A DNA stretch of 12,573 nucleotides from DATCIH01 sp036507955 (GCA_036507955.1 DATCIH010000156.1:1-12573), one strand, 5' to 3'. Positions 1 through 5,524 are shown, numbered from the stretch's first letter. Notes: generated from the sequence alone by a model not told the origin. Numbers and translations: made by a program.

Positions 1-75
1 AACTATATGTCACCTGATGAGTTTGAAATAGCATATGAAAAAGCAACCAAACTTAATCTAGCAATAGCAATTTAA
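1..75 (+). CDS. IS3-type transposase, C-terminal 24 codons (partial)
   Basis: The frame is open from the first base and ends with TAA at 73-75. It reads NYMSPDEFEIAYEKATKLNL followed by AIAI. The Asn-Tyr-x-Ser-Pro-x-Glu-Phe core resembles the extreme C-terminus of DDE integrase-core (rve) transposases of the IS3 family, which typically end in a 'SPxEF/Y' stretch. In the full protein this tail follows the catalytic domain that cuts and joins the IS ends. The rest of the gene lies left of the window, so completeness cannot be judged. The call is supported by the candidate IS end about 65 bp downstream and by the interrupted gene beyond it. Confidence 0.6.
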   Translation, partial: NYMSPDEFEIAYEKATKLNLAIAI

Positions 76-140
76 ATTTAAGGGAACTTCTAACAATAAC
101 TTTCTCATTTTAATTTGTACTTTTTATTGACATAGGACCA
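1..140 (+). mobile_element. Right end of an IS3-type insertion sequence
   Basis: After the transposase stop there are about 65 non-coding bases, ending at 139-140 with the CA dinucleotide expected of an IS3-family end. Read inward from that point the sequence is TGGTCCTATGTCAATAAAAA, which starts with TG as IS3-family terminal repeats do. From base 141 the sequence is coding again, as a truncated ParM-like gene on the minus strand, so 140/141 is the likely junction. The left terminal repeat and the target duplication are outside the window. Confidence 0.5.
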
Positions 141-225
141 CCTCGCCTTTAGTAACCGTAGAGGAAAACATCACTCCTTTTGAAGTCTTTATGAATGAAT
201 ATCCATGATCAATTCCTAATATCAT
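124..225 (-). pseudogene. ParM/StbA-like actin partition protein, 5' fragment cut by an IS
   Basis: An ATG at 225-223 is preceded by AAGGAG (about 233-240) and opens MILGIDHGYSFIKTSKGVMF. This resembles the first strand and phosphate-1 loop of plasmid actin-like ATPases (ParM/StbA/Alp type), which start with a hydrophobic run and then GIDxG followed by a KT/KTS stretch. About 28 codons (225 to 142) are genuine. The frame then enters the IS end and stops at TAA (126-124). The complete family member is about 300-400 residues and forms filaments that separate plasmid copies, so this remnant cannot work. The start and ribosome site are intact, which suggests recent interruption. The rest of the gene may lie on the far side of the IS, left of the window. 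Confidence 0.65.
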
Positions 226-344
226 TTTTTATCTCCTTTTCATACAATTTATTAATTCGTAATAATTCAATGTGTTATTTGTATTACGTTTTCATACACA
301 CATTTCATTTAGTCATTAAATGTTAAAATAATTGCCAGCATTTC

Positions 345-572
345 TTAGTTACTATTATTTAATAATTTCACTTCAATAGTACCAGTACGGGTCTTTGACC
401 CGTACCAAAAAAATTCTATTTTTCCCCAGACATCATTTCGGACTATACGATCCATGATTGCATCAACATGAACACCTCCGCCAAGACGTCCGTGCCAATC
501 TTCCTTATGATACTTGGTGCAAAAGATGGTTGAACCATCATCATGCCCGCGCTCCATCAGCTCAAACAGGAA
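345..572 (-). pseudogene. IS21-family helper ATPase (IstB-like), C-terminal fragment
   Basis: The open stretch starts right after a stop at 575-573 and reads FLFELMERGHDDGSTIFCTK, then a segment containing HKEDWHGRLGGG and VHVDAIMDRIVRND. These match the C-terminal part of IstB, the AAA+ helper ATPase of IS21-like elements, where 'STIFCTQ...W..RLGGGVHADAIMDRIVHN' is characteristic. The Walker A and B region is missing upstream and the upstream frame is full of stops. After Val-Trp the frame runs through a GC-rich hairpin and ends at TAA (347-345) without the usual Asn-Met-Arg tail. It is a decayed fragment, probably of an older insertion. An ATG at 557 could start a 70-residue peptide, but no good ribosome site precedes it. 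Confidence 0.7.
385..405. repeat. Perfect 9-bp inverted repeat (hairpin) in the IstB fragment
   Basis: GTACGGGTC (385-393) and GACCCGTAC (397-405) are perfect complements around a TTT loop. It stands out as GC-rich in an AT-rich setting and lies just past the recognisable end of the IstB homology. It may be part of the end of the vanished IS21-type element. No T-run follows on either strand, so it is not a convincing terminator. Confidence 0.7.
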
Positions 573-671
573 CTATTATTCTTATTAAGATAGGTAGCCA
601 AGCAGTCATTTATCAATTATAATCTAGCCATAATTTAGTACATTTCTAGAGTTCTATTTAACCTTATTATC

Positions 672-1721
672 TTAACTATTGTTTAAATCAAAATTTACCT
701 GAGCTTGTACACCAAATTTGCTATTACCCGCAGCATTAAATAAAGTGCTACACATATACAATAACGGATTTTTGATTTTATTAACTTTAGTAGCTTCAGA
801 AAAACTGTTTAAAGCATACTCTAAGGTGAATATATTAATATTGCTTATTTTGCTTAATATTATACTGGCAGGAAATATAGATTTACCAACTTTAAGTTCT
901 ACCGAGTAATACATGTATGTTATCACTTCTTTAAGTGCATCTATATCTTCTTTTTCTGCATGTAGCTTGTCTATATCCATAGCTTTAAAGTATAAGTTCA
1001 GATTTTCTTCTGTCCTTCCTTCTATTACTTTAGATTTTTTATTATCAATTGGTCCTTTAATTGATAGATAGAAAGATTGATTATTAGAATTAGTATTTGG
1101 TATATATACTTCTTTAGTATCTTTAGTTATTGGTAGGACTGCGTTTTCTACATTAACATTTCTTTCTTGTTCTTTTGCTACTTGTACATTTTCGCAAAGT
1201 AGCTCGATTTCGTTTAAATCAAAGGTTTTATCTTTATTTCTATTGGTATATATAGTTTTTTTAATATTACGTTGCTCTTTCCTTTTGTTAATTCTATCCA
1301 TCTTAATTGTTTGTATCTCTGCTGATGTATAATATATTATCTCTATTTTTTGATTTATAGTTTTAATACACTTAATCATTTCATCATCACGGTATCCCCA
1401 TTCACATATTTCGTATTCCCAACCTGTAATTCTACCTTTATTATAGATTGCGTACCTTTGCATATAATTATTATCAACAAGTTCAGTTATACCACTTCTG
1501 GTGGCTCTCTCTCCCTCTGTAGATTGTTTTATTAAATGGGACATATGTAGTACCCAATCATTGGGCAAGCTTAATATAAACGTTAGAATACCTTTAGCTT
1601 TCCAGCTCATGTTTAGATTCTCTATTGGTTTTTTGTTAATTATTATATATGGATTGTCCTTGTCCTTTGGAGCCCTTTTAATTCTCATGTCATTTTGCTG
1701 TTTTTCACTTGTCTCTTTCAT
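672..1721 (-). CDS. Replication-initiator-like winged-helix protein
   Basis: The 349-residue protein begins with a charged segment, then NPYIIINKKPIENLNMSWKA and KGILTFILSLPNDW (about 23-56). This is the pattern of N-terminal helix-turn-helix domains of plasmid, ICE and phage replication initiators ('NPYVMIDK...LSWKAKGILAYLLSxPDDW'). Residues 57-108 (MSHLIKQSTEGERATRSGIT and on through WEYEICE) complete the winged helix. The middle is Lys/Asn-rich and poorly conserved. The C-terminal third, including LEYALNSFSEATKVNKIKNP and LLYMCSTLFNA, resembles the helical DnaD/DUF6017-type tail of such proteins. It probably binds the element's origin. The start is set by AAGGAG at 1731-1736, which overlaps the stop of the upstream excisionase gene, so the two are likely translationally coupled. 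No terminator was recognised after it. The replication role is inferred from domain type and context. Confidence 0.65.
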   Translation of the reverse strand: MKETSEKQQNDMRIKRAPKDKDNPYIIINKKPIENLNMSWKAKGILTFILSLPNDWVLHMSHLIKQSTEGERATRSGITELVDNNYMQRYAIYNKGRITGWEYEICEWGYRDDEMIKCIKTINQKIEIIYYTSAEIQTIKMDRINKRKEQRNIKKTIYTNRNKDKTFDLNEIELLCENVQVAKEQERNVNVENAVLPITKDTKEVYIPNTNSNNQSFYLSIKGPIDNKKSKVIEGRTEENLNLYFKAMDIDKLHAEKEDIDALKEVITYMYYSVELKVGKSIFPASIILSKISNINIFTLEYALNSFSEATKVNKIKNPLLYMCSTLFNAAGNSKFGVQAQVNFDLNNS

Positions 1722-1734
1722 TTACAAATTCTCC

Positions 1735-1902
1735 TTAACTCTCTAGATATTTTATTAAATCTGCCAATGCATTCTCGGTTATTTTATAAGCTCTCCCAAC
1801 TTTTTTTGTTTTTAATATTCTTTGTTGTATTAGAGCATAAACAGTATTCCGACTCACGTTAAAATAGTTACATACATTTTCTACAGTATATAGTTTAGTC
1901 AT
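1735..1902 (-). CDS. Excisionase-like helix-turn-helix protein (55 aa)
   Basis: ATG at 1902-1900, TAA at 1737-1735. The protein opens MTKLYTVENVCNYFNVSRNT and continues VYALIQQRILKTKKVGRAYK, ending ITENALADLIKYLES. It is the compact MerR-like 'excisionase family' fold: 'YTVEEVAxxLxVSRxTVYxLI' is the helix-turn-helix, and 'GRAYKI' is the wing that normally reads 'GRxYRI'. Such proteins serve as recombination directionality factors or regulators beside tyrosine integrases. At 55 residues it is at the short end of the family. GAGG lies about 8 bp before the start. The gene is divergent from the integrase and shares its promoter region. Its stop codon overlaps the ribosome site of the replication-initiator gene. 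The domain is clear. The excisionase role is inferred from position. Confidence 0.75.
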   Translation of the reverse strand: MTKLYTVENVCNYFNVSRNTVYALIQQRILKTKKVGRAYKITENALADLIKYLES

Positions 1903-1993
1903 TCTTCTTCTTCCTCTCTTTTTTTAAAATATTTACTATTACTAACTTGAACTCATTTTATGGTTTGTATAAAAATGTAAATATTTAAAAAAT

Positions 1994-2058
1994 AATAGCC
2001 TAAGATAAATATTAGTTTCTAAGTTTAACTTAGAAACTAATATTTATCTTAGACTATT
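1994..2058 (-). terminator. Long near-perfect hairpin in the xis-rep leader, terminator-like
   Basis: Bases 2000-2025 and 2027-2052 are perfect complements (26 bp) around one central base. Beyond one mismatch (1999/2053), five more pairs form (1994-1998 with 2054-2058), giving a 65-bp palindrome. Read leftward the stem is followed by A and then six T (1992-1987), as in an intrinsic terminator. It sits between the predicted leftward promoter (2124-2153) and the xis start (1902), so it would stop most transcripts before xis unless overridden. The stem is AT-rich, so termination strength is uncertain. A role as a recombination or origin structure is also possible. Confidence 0.7.
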
Positions 2059-2105
2059 TGTTAAAATCTTTATATAAATTTGCCAAAATCTAATTTGTAT
2101 AAATC
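2056..2105 (-). promoter_or_regulatory. Three GATTTNNNCAAAT motifs in the xis-rep leader
   Basis: On the minus strand the motif occurs at 2105-2093 (spacer ATA), 2090-2078 (spacer TGG) and 2068-2056 (spacer TAA). All three lie in the first ~60 nt after the predicted start of transcription (about 2117) and in the same sense as the transcript. The last copy runs into the base of the 1994-2058 hairpin. They could be DNA operators, integrase or excisionase arm sites, or RNA-binding sites. Confidence 0.65.
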
Positions 2106-2123
2106 TTTGTCTTTATTTAGTAT

Positions 2124-2153
2124 ATTATAGAATCTTTATTAATACAATAGCAA
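2124..2153 (-). promoter_or_regulatory. Predicted promoter of xis-rep
   Basis: On the minus strand TTGCTA (2153-2148) and TATAAT (2129-2124) are separated by 18 bp. Transcription would start near 2117, giving a leader of about 215 nt that holds the three repeated motifs and the long hairpin. Confidence 0.55.
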
Positions 2154-2227
2154 CTTAAATATATTTTAAAAAGCTTAAATGACTATTTATTTACTTAGTT
2201 AATTAATTATAGATAGCACTTTTTAAC

Positions 2228-2256
2228 TTGTAACTATATTATAATACTGATATACT
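2228..2256 (+). promoter_or_regulatory. Predicted promoter of the integrase gene
   Basis: TTGTAA (2228-2233) and TATACT (2251-2256) are 17 bp apart. Transcription would start near 2263, about 165 nt before the integrase ATG. An overlapping TATAAT at 2240-2245 lacks a good -35 box. Confidence 0.55.
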
Positions 2257-2269
2257 CATATAATTAAAG

Positions 2270-2320
2270 GATTTCAACAAATAAATGGTTTTAAAAAAAT
2301 ATAAAAAGATTTTAGCAAAT
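2270..2320 (+). promoter_or_regulatory. Two GATTTNNNCAAAT motifs in the integrase leader
   Basis: Copies lie at 2270-2282 (spacer CAA) and 2308-2320 (spacer TAG), in the sense of the integrase transcript and just after its predicted start. The second copy enters the base of the 2317-2364 hairpin. The 23-bp segment 2305-2327 is repeated in inverted orientation at 2049-2071 with one mismatch, so the two divergent leaders share this unit. Confidence 0.65.
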
Positions 2321-2369
2321 AGTCTAAATATTAAAATAATTATTTTAATATTTTAGGACTATTTTTTTT
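2317..2369 (+). terminator. Terminator-like hairpin in the integrase leader
   Basis: AAATAGTC... (from 2317) pairs with ...GGACTATTT (to 2364) through a long AT-rich stem with two single-base bulges. A run of eight T follows at 2362-2369. It lies between the predicted promoter and the integrase ATG (2427), so it would act as an attenuator of int rather than as the end of an upstream gene. No plus-strand gene lies upstream. It matches the xis-side hairpin in its base sequence but not in its upper stem. Confidence 0.65.
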
Positions 2370-2426
2370 GCAAATCTACTATACCAACCTATTCTATATA
2401 AATAAAAGTATAAAAGGAGTGCAAAA

Positions 2427-3593
2427 ATGAGCTTGGAAGTTAAAAAACGTAAGAATACCTGGACATATGTATTGGATATAGGTATAGACCCTTTAACAGG
2501 AAATCGTAAGCGAAAATCTAAAGGCGGCTTTAAAACAAAGGGGGAATGCAGAACTGCAGCATCAAAGATTATAACAGAATTAAATAATGGCTCTTTTTTT
2601 GAAGTTGTCGATATTACATTAGAGAACTTTTTAGAAAAGTATTTTGATACAGTTAAGCAAAATCTCGCACCTAAAACATTTGTTAATTATAAATGCATTG
2701 CAAATTATCACTTGATTCCAAAGATTGGAAAAATGAAACTGAAACAAATAAAGCCCTTACATATTCAAGATGTCTATAATGCTATTCTAAAAACAAATTC
2801 ATCTACAACTGCAAGACATGTTCACAGTTTTCTTCATAAAGCATTAAATCTAGCTGTTAAGTGGAGGCTAATAGTAAACAACCCCTCAGAAGATGTAGAA
2901 AAGCCAAAGAGAGCTAAGACTGAAATGCATGTACTGAATGAAAATCAATTAAACTTATTCCTAAAAAGTCTCGAAACTTTTACTATATTTTTAGTAAGCT
3001 TTATTGCTGCAACTACTGGTATGCGTGAAGCTGAAATATGTGGTTTGACTTGGGAAAATGTTAATATTGAAAATAGAACTCTTTATGTCAAAAGTCAACT
3101 TCAGAGAATTGATAAAGAGCTTAAGCTAGTTCCTCTAAAAACAAATAATTCTAGAAGGAGTATACAACTCCCCAATATCCTCATTAATACTTTGGAGGAT
3201 GTAAAAATCAGTCAGGAGGAAAACAAAAAATACTTTGGAGATGCTTATGATAACAGAGGCTTTGTATATGCGCAGCCAGATGGTAGACCATATGATCCGG
3301 GTTATATTTCAAGGAACTTTATTAGAGTTGTTAGAGAATATAAATATAAATGTCAAAATGAAAATGGTGAACATCTTGAAAAGACTTTAATTGAGATGTT
3401 AAGCATACCCAAGATTAGGTTTCATGACATTAGACATACTCATTCGACATTGTTGCTAAAAAGGGGAATCTCCGTTAAAGTGGTGGCTGAAAGACTTGGA
3501 GATACTGTCGATACTGTACTGCATACATATGCACATGTACTTCCCGACATGCAAAAGGAAGCAGCTGAGAAGTTAGATGAAATATTTGATTAA
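2427..3593 (+). CDS. int: Tyrosine integrase (site-specific recombinase)
   Basis: This 388-residue protein catalyses integration and excision of the element by strand exchange between att sites. The N-terminus (about 1-55, with GIDPLTGNRKRKSKGGFKTK) is an AP2-like arm-binding domain as in Tn916 and phage integrases. Residues about 62-165 form the SAM-like core-binding domain. The catalytic domain carries Arg200 (TTGMREAEICGL), Lys238 (VPLKTNNSRRS), His333 and Arg336 (FHDIRHTHS), His366 and the nucleophile Tyr368 (HTYAH). All the catalytic residues are present and the length is usual, so the enzyme should be active. AAAGGAG lies about 8 bp before the ATG. The gene points at the 3' end of tRNA-Arg, the usual layout for integration at a tRNA. 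It is divergent from xis-rep and is preceded by a terminator-like leader hairpin. Confidence 0.95.
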   Translation: MSLEVKKRKNTWTYVLDIGIDPLTGNRKRKSKGGFKTKGECRTAASKIITELNNGSFFEVVDITLENFLEKYFDTVKQNLAPKTFVNYKCIANYHLIPKIGKMKLKQIKPLHIQDVYNAILKTNSSTTARHVHSFLHKALNLAVKWRLIVNNPSEDVEKPKRAKTEMHVLNENQLNLFLKSLETFTIFLVSFIAATTGMREAEICGLTWENVNIENRTLYVKSQLQRIDKELKLVPLKTNNSRRSIQLPNILINTLEDVKISQEENKKYFGDAYDNRGFVYAQPDGRPYDPGYISRNFIRVVREYKYKCQNENGEHLEKTLIEMLSIPKIRFHDIRHTHSTLLLKRGISVKVVAERLGDTVDTVLHTYAHVLPDMQKEAAEKLDEIFD

Positions 3594-3720
3594 TACTTCT
3601 AATTTAGTACTATTAAAAATATATAGACCTATTAGGCTTTAGCAATACATATCACAATGTATATACTTAAATTTATTGATTTGGCATTAAAATCAAATTT
3701 TATAATTTTTCAAACCTAGT

Positions 3721-3738
3721 TGCCAACAAAATGCCAAC
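3721..3738. repeat. TGCCAAC direct repeats, probable integrase arm sites
   Basis: TGCCAAC occurs at 3721-3727 and again at 3732-3738, with an inverted partial copy (TTGGCA) at 3681-3686. Short direct repeats of this kind between an integrase stop and the attachment core are typical binding sites for the integrase N-terminal domain. Otherwise the 3594-3773 gap holds no gene. Confidence 0.5.
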
Positions 3739-3773
3739 ATTTCAACTTTCCCCTTAACCTAAATTAAAAATAT

Positions 3774-3804
3774 AAACCCAGTAACCATTGAGGTTACTGG
3801 GTTT
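3774..3804. terminator. Bidirectional terminator between int and tRNA-Arg
   Basis: CCCAGTAACC (3777-3786) pairs with GGTTACTGGG (3792-3801) around a five-base loop. Flanking A and T bases extend the stem to 3774-3804. TTTTG follows rightward and a T/A-rich tract follows leftward. It probably ends the tRNA-Arg transcript on the minus strand and may also end int on the plus strand. Confidence 0.75.
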
Positions 3805-3808
3805 TGTT

Positions 3809-3885
3809 TGGTGCGATAGAAGGGATTCGAACCCCCGGCCAACCGGTTCGTAGCCGGTTACTCTATCCAGCTGAGCTACTATCGC
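3809..3885 (-). tRNA. tRNA-Arg (anticodon ACG)
   Basis: The 77-nt minus-strand sequence folds as a full cloverleaf. The acceptor is GCGATAG with CTATCGC, then discriminator A and an encoded CCA (3811-3809). The anticodon stem ACCGG/CCGGT carries loop CTACGAA with anticodon ACG, and the T arm is GGGTTCGAATCCC. It reads CGN (chiefly CGU) arginine codons after A34 deamination. Its 3' end faces the integrase, making it the probable attachment site. Confidence 0.97.
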
Positions 3886-3898
3886 ATACAACATGATA

Positions 3899-3927
3899 AT
3901 ATTATCATAGACACTTATAAAAATCAA
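3899..3927 (-). promoter_or_regulatory. Predicted promoter of tRNA-Arg
   Basis: On the minus strand TTGATT (3927-3922) and TAATAT (3904-3899) are 17 bp apart. Transcription would start a few bases before the tRNA 5' end at 3885. The -10 box lies inside the 16-bp palindrome ATGATAATATTATCAT (3893-3908). Confidence 0.5.
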
Positions 3928-3966
3928 ATCTTTTTACAGTCATAAACTTACATATAATTATTTTGT

Positions 3967-3995
3967 TTGTAAATATCTACATAAAATAGTAAAAT
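3967..3995 (+). promoter_or_regulatory. Possible promoter of the acyltransferase pseudogene
   Basis: TTGTAA (3967-3972) and TAAAAT (3990-3995) are separated by 17 bp and lie about 28 bp before the GTG start. The match is moderate in a very AT-rich stretch. Confidence 0.35.
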
Positions 3996-4022
3996 ATTAT
4001 TATTATTTTAGGGGGTGCATTA

Positions 4023-5159
4023 GTGAAGACTAAGGAACGATATCTATATATAGATAATTTGAGATTACTTATGATCATTTTTGTTGTTATGGTCCATCTG
4101 GCAGTTACCTATAGCGGTAAAGGCGGCTGGTACTACAAGGAAGGAGCAAATCTTGATACTATATCCACTGTAATATTTGGCTATTTTCTATCCTTTACCC
4201 AAGGTTATTTTATGGGATTTTTATTTCTTATTGCAGGCTATTTAGTTCCTAGCGCATATGATAAGAAAGGCTTTAACCGGTTTCTCAAAGATAGGCTTCT
4301 AAGGCTTGGCATTCCTACTTTATTTTATATGCTTCTTATTGACCCTAGTATTAACCTTTTTCTTAATAAAATTTCCTTAAGCAAAATCCCTAGTTTATAT
4401 CTTCATTATATTATAAGCTTTGAATTTATAAGTGGATCTGGGCCTTTATGGTTTGCCTTTACTTTATTAATTTTTAGCTTTTTATATGCCTTAATAAGAA
4501 AACTAAGCAAAAAAAATCTTGTCTTACTAGTATAACTAAAAGTATCCCAAAGAATTCTTTTATATTTCTTCTAATACTTATCATAGCTGTGGCTTCCTTT
4601 ACTGTAAGATTGGTACAACCTATTGATTCGAGTATAATTAACCTGCAATTCTCCTTTTTCTCTCAATATATAATACTTTTTATATTGGGCATAAATTGTT
4701 ATAGATTCACTTGATTCTCTACCTTTAACTATATTAAAGGCAGAACTTGGTTTATCTCTGCTCTAACCTTTGGTTTTATATCCTGGCTTATAACGATGTT
4801 AACTGGAGGTGCCTTAACAGGTGACTTTAATTTATATAAGGGTGGGTTGCATTGGCAAAGTATTGCTTATGCTCTTTGGGAAGCCTATATAAGTGTTTCA
4901 ATGGCTATTGACTTACTCACTTTTTTCAGAGAAAAGTTCAATAAGCAAACTAAGCTCATACAGGGCTTATCCGACAGTTCCTTTGGAGTATATGTATTCC
5001 CATGCTCCAGTAATAATTTTTATGGCTATAGCCTTTCAGTCTTCAATTCTTCCACCTTTAGCTAAGTTTCTAATCTTAACACTTATTACTTTACCTTTAA
5101 CCTTTGCAATAACATATTATGTACTTAAGAGAATTCCTTTAATAAACAAATTTATATAA
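4023..5159 (+). pseudogene. Acyltransferase-3 family membrane protein, broken by three lesions
   Basis: The family consists of membrane O-acyltransferases (PF01757) that acylate surface polysaccharides or other substrates. From a GTG start (4023, after an AGGGGG ribosome site) the frame reads KERYLYIDNLRLLMIIFVVM then VHLAVTYSG, the typical first helix with its conserved His. FLFLIAGYLVP and FLKDRLLRLGIPTLFY follow. At an A8 run (4509-4516) the frame shifts and the original ends at 4535. Reading continues in the next frame (SFIFLLILIIAVASF...) until an in-frame TGA at 4712-4714, perhaps from TGG. It goes on to LTGGALTGDFNLYKGGLHWQ. At CCC (4999-5001) one extra base shifts the frame again, after which HAPVIIFMAIAFQSSILPPL runs to TAA at 5157-5159. 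The reconstructed length, about 378 codons, is normal for the family. Three independent lesions point to a decayed gene rather than a single sequencing error, though the two indels are at homopolymers. Confidence 0.85.
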
Positions 5160-5180
5160 GGTTTATAATTTAATTATATA

Positions 5181-5209
5181 AAAAAACTTCACATAAATAT
5201 GTGAAGTTT
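5181..5209 (-). terminator. Intrinsic terminator after the tRNA-Ser pair
   Basis: On the minus strand AAACTTCAC (5209-5201) pairs with GTGAAGTTT (5192-5184). The stem is followed by a T-run, which on the plus strand is the A-run from 5181. It lies directly after the CCA end of tRNA-Ser(GCU). Confidence 0.85.
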
Positions 5210-5211
5210 CT

Positions 5212-5302
5212 TGGCGGAGAGGAAGGGATTCGAACCCTTGCTAGAGAAATCCCTACTAACGGTTTAGCAAACCGTCCTCTTTAGCCACTTGAGTACCTCT
5301 CC
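5212..5302 (-). tRNA. tRNA-Ser (anticodon GCT)
   Basis: A 91-nt class II tRNA with the long variable arm of serine tRNAs. The acceptor is GGAGAGG with CCTCTCC, followed by discriminator G and an encoded CCA (5214-5212). The anticodon stem ACGGT/ACCGT holds loop TTGCTAA with anticodon GCT, which reads AGC and AGU. It is the second gene of a two-tRNA transcript downstream of serS. Confidence 0.96.
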
Positions 5303-5321
5303 AAGCTAAATAATAAAAACA

Positions 5322-5412
5322 TGGCGGAAAGATAGGGATTCGAACCCTAGGTACGGTCACCCGCACGCCGGTTTTCAAGACCGGTGCCTTAAACCAACTC
5401 GACCATCTTTCC
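5322..5412 (-). tRNA. tRNA-Ser (anticodon TGA)
   Basis: A 91-nt class II serine tRNA. The acceptor is GGAAAGA with TCTTTCC, followed by discriminator G and CCA (5324-5322). The anticodon stem CCGGT/ACCGG holds loop CTTGAAA with anticodon TGA, reading UCA and other UCN codons. It is the first gene of the tRNA-Ser pair, 19 bp before the GCT gene. Confidence 0.96.
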
Positions 5413-5430
5413 GCGTTTGAGACAATAATC

Positions 5431-5459
5431 ATTATATCAACAGCTAGGAGCTATGTCAA
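5431..5459 (-). promoter_or_regulatory. Consensus promoter of the tRNA-Ser pair
   Basis: On the minus strand TTGACA (5459-5454), a 17-bp spacer and TATAAT (5436-5431) make a perfect vegetative sigma-factor promoter. Transcription would start near 5424, just before the first tRNA. The tRNAs can therefore be made independently of serS. Confidence 0.85.
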
Positions 5460-5524
5460 TATTAACTTTTTCTCTACTCCCCTATATTATCTTCTCCAAA
5501 TGTTATTTTTAAATACTAAAAATC

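Larger units (their letters stand above)
1..3808. mobile_element. Integrase-proximal end of an integrated element at tRNA-Arg
   Basis: Integrase, excisionase-like protein, replication initiator and a ParM fragment form a plasmid-like integrated element, of IME/ICE or prophage-remnant type. It enters from the left and ends near the 3' end of tRNA-Arg. The right boundary is placed at the tRNA by convention only. The core site could also lie inside the tRNA 3' half or between 3594 and 3808. No second copy of the tRNA 3' end is in the window, and no conjugation or structural genes are visible. Confidence 0.55.

Noticed and set aside
258..288. CGTAATA/TATTACG inverted repeat upstream of the ParM fragment as a parC centromere or operator
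   Set aside because: It is a single 7-bp pair with a 17-bp gap and there is no repeat array. Without a ParR gene in view it cannot be supported.
385..405. GTACGGGTC hairpin as a terminator
   Set aside because: The stem is strong, but on the plus strand it is followed by CAAAAAAA and on the minus strand by TGGTAC, with no T-run on the transcript side.
345..557. A functional 70-residue protein from the ATG at 557
   Set aside because: Its sequence is an internal piece of IstB with homology continuing upstream of the ATG to a stop at 573-575, so it is a fragment rather than a designed small protein.
2065..2137. AATCTTT at 2065, 2102 and 2131 as replication iterons
   Set aside because: The spacing is irregular (37 and 29 bp), the unit is short and AT-rich, and two of the three copies overlap the GATTTNNNCAAAT motifs, which explain them better.
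3893..3908. 16-bp palindrome ATGATAATATTATCAT as an operator
   Set aside because: It coincides with the -10 region of tRNA-Arg and consists almost wholly of A and T, so a chance palindrome is likely. No known operator is recognised.
4509..4516. A8 run as a programmed frameshift or phase-variation switch in the acyltransferase
   Set aside because: Correcting it still leaves a TGA at 4712 and a second frameshift near 5000, so slippage at one site would not restore the protein.
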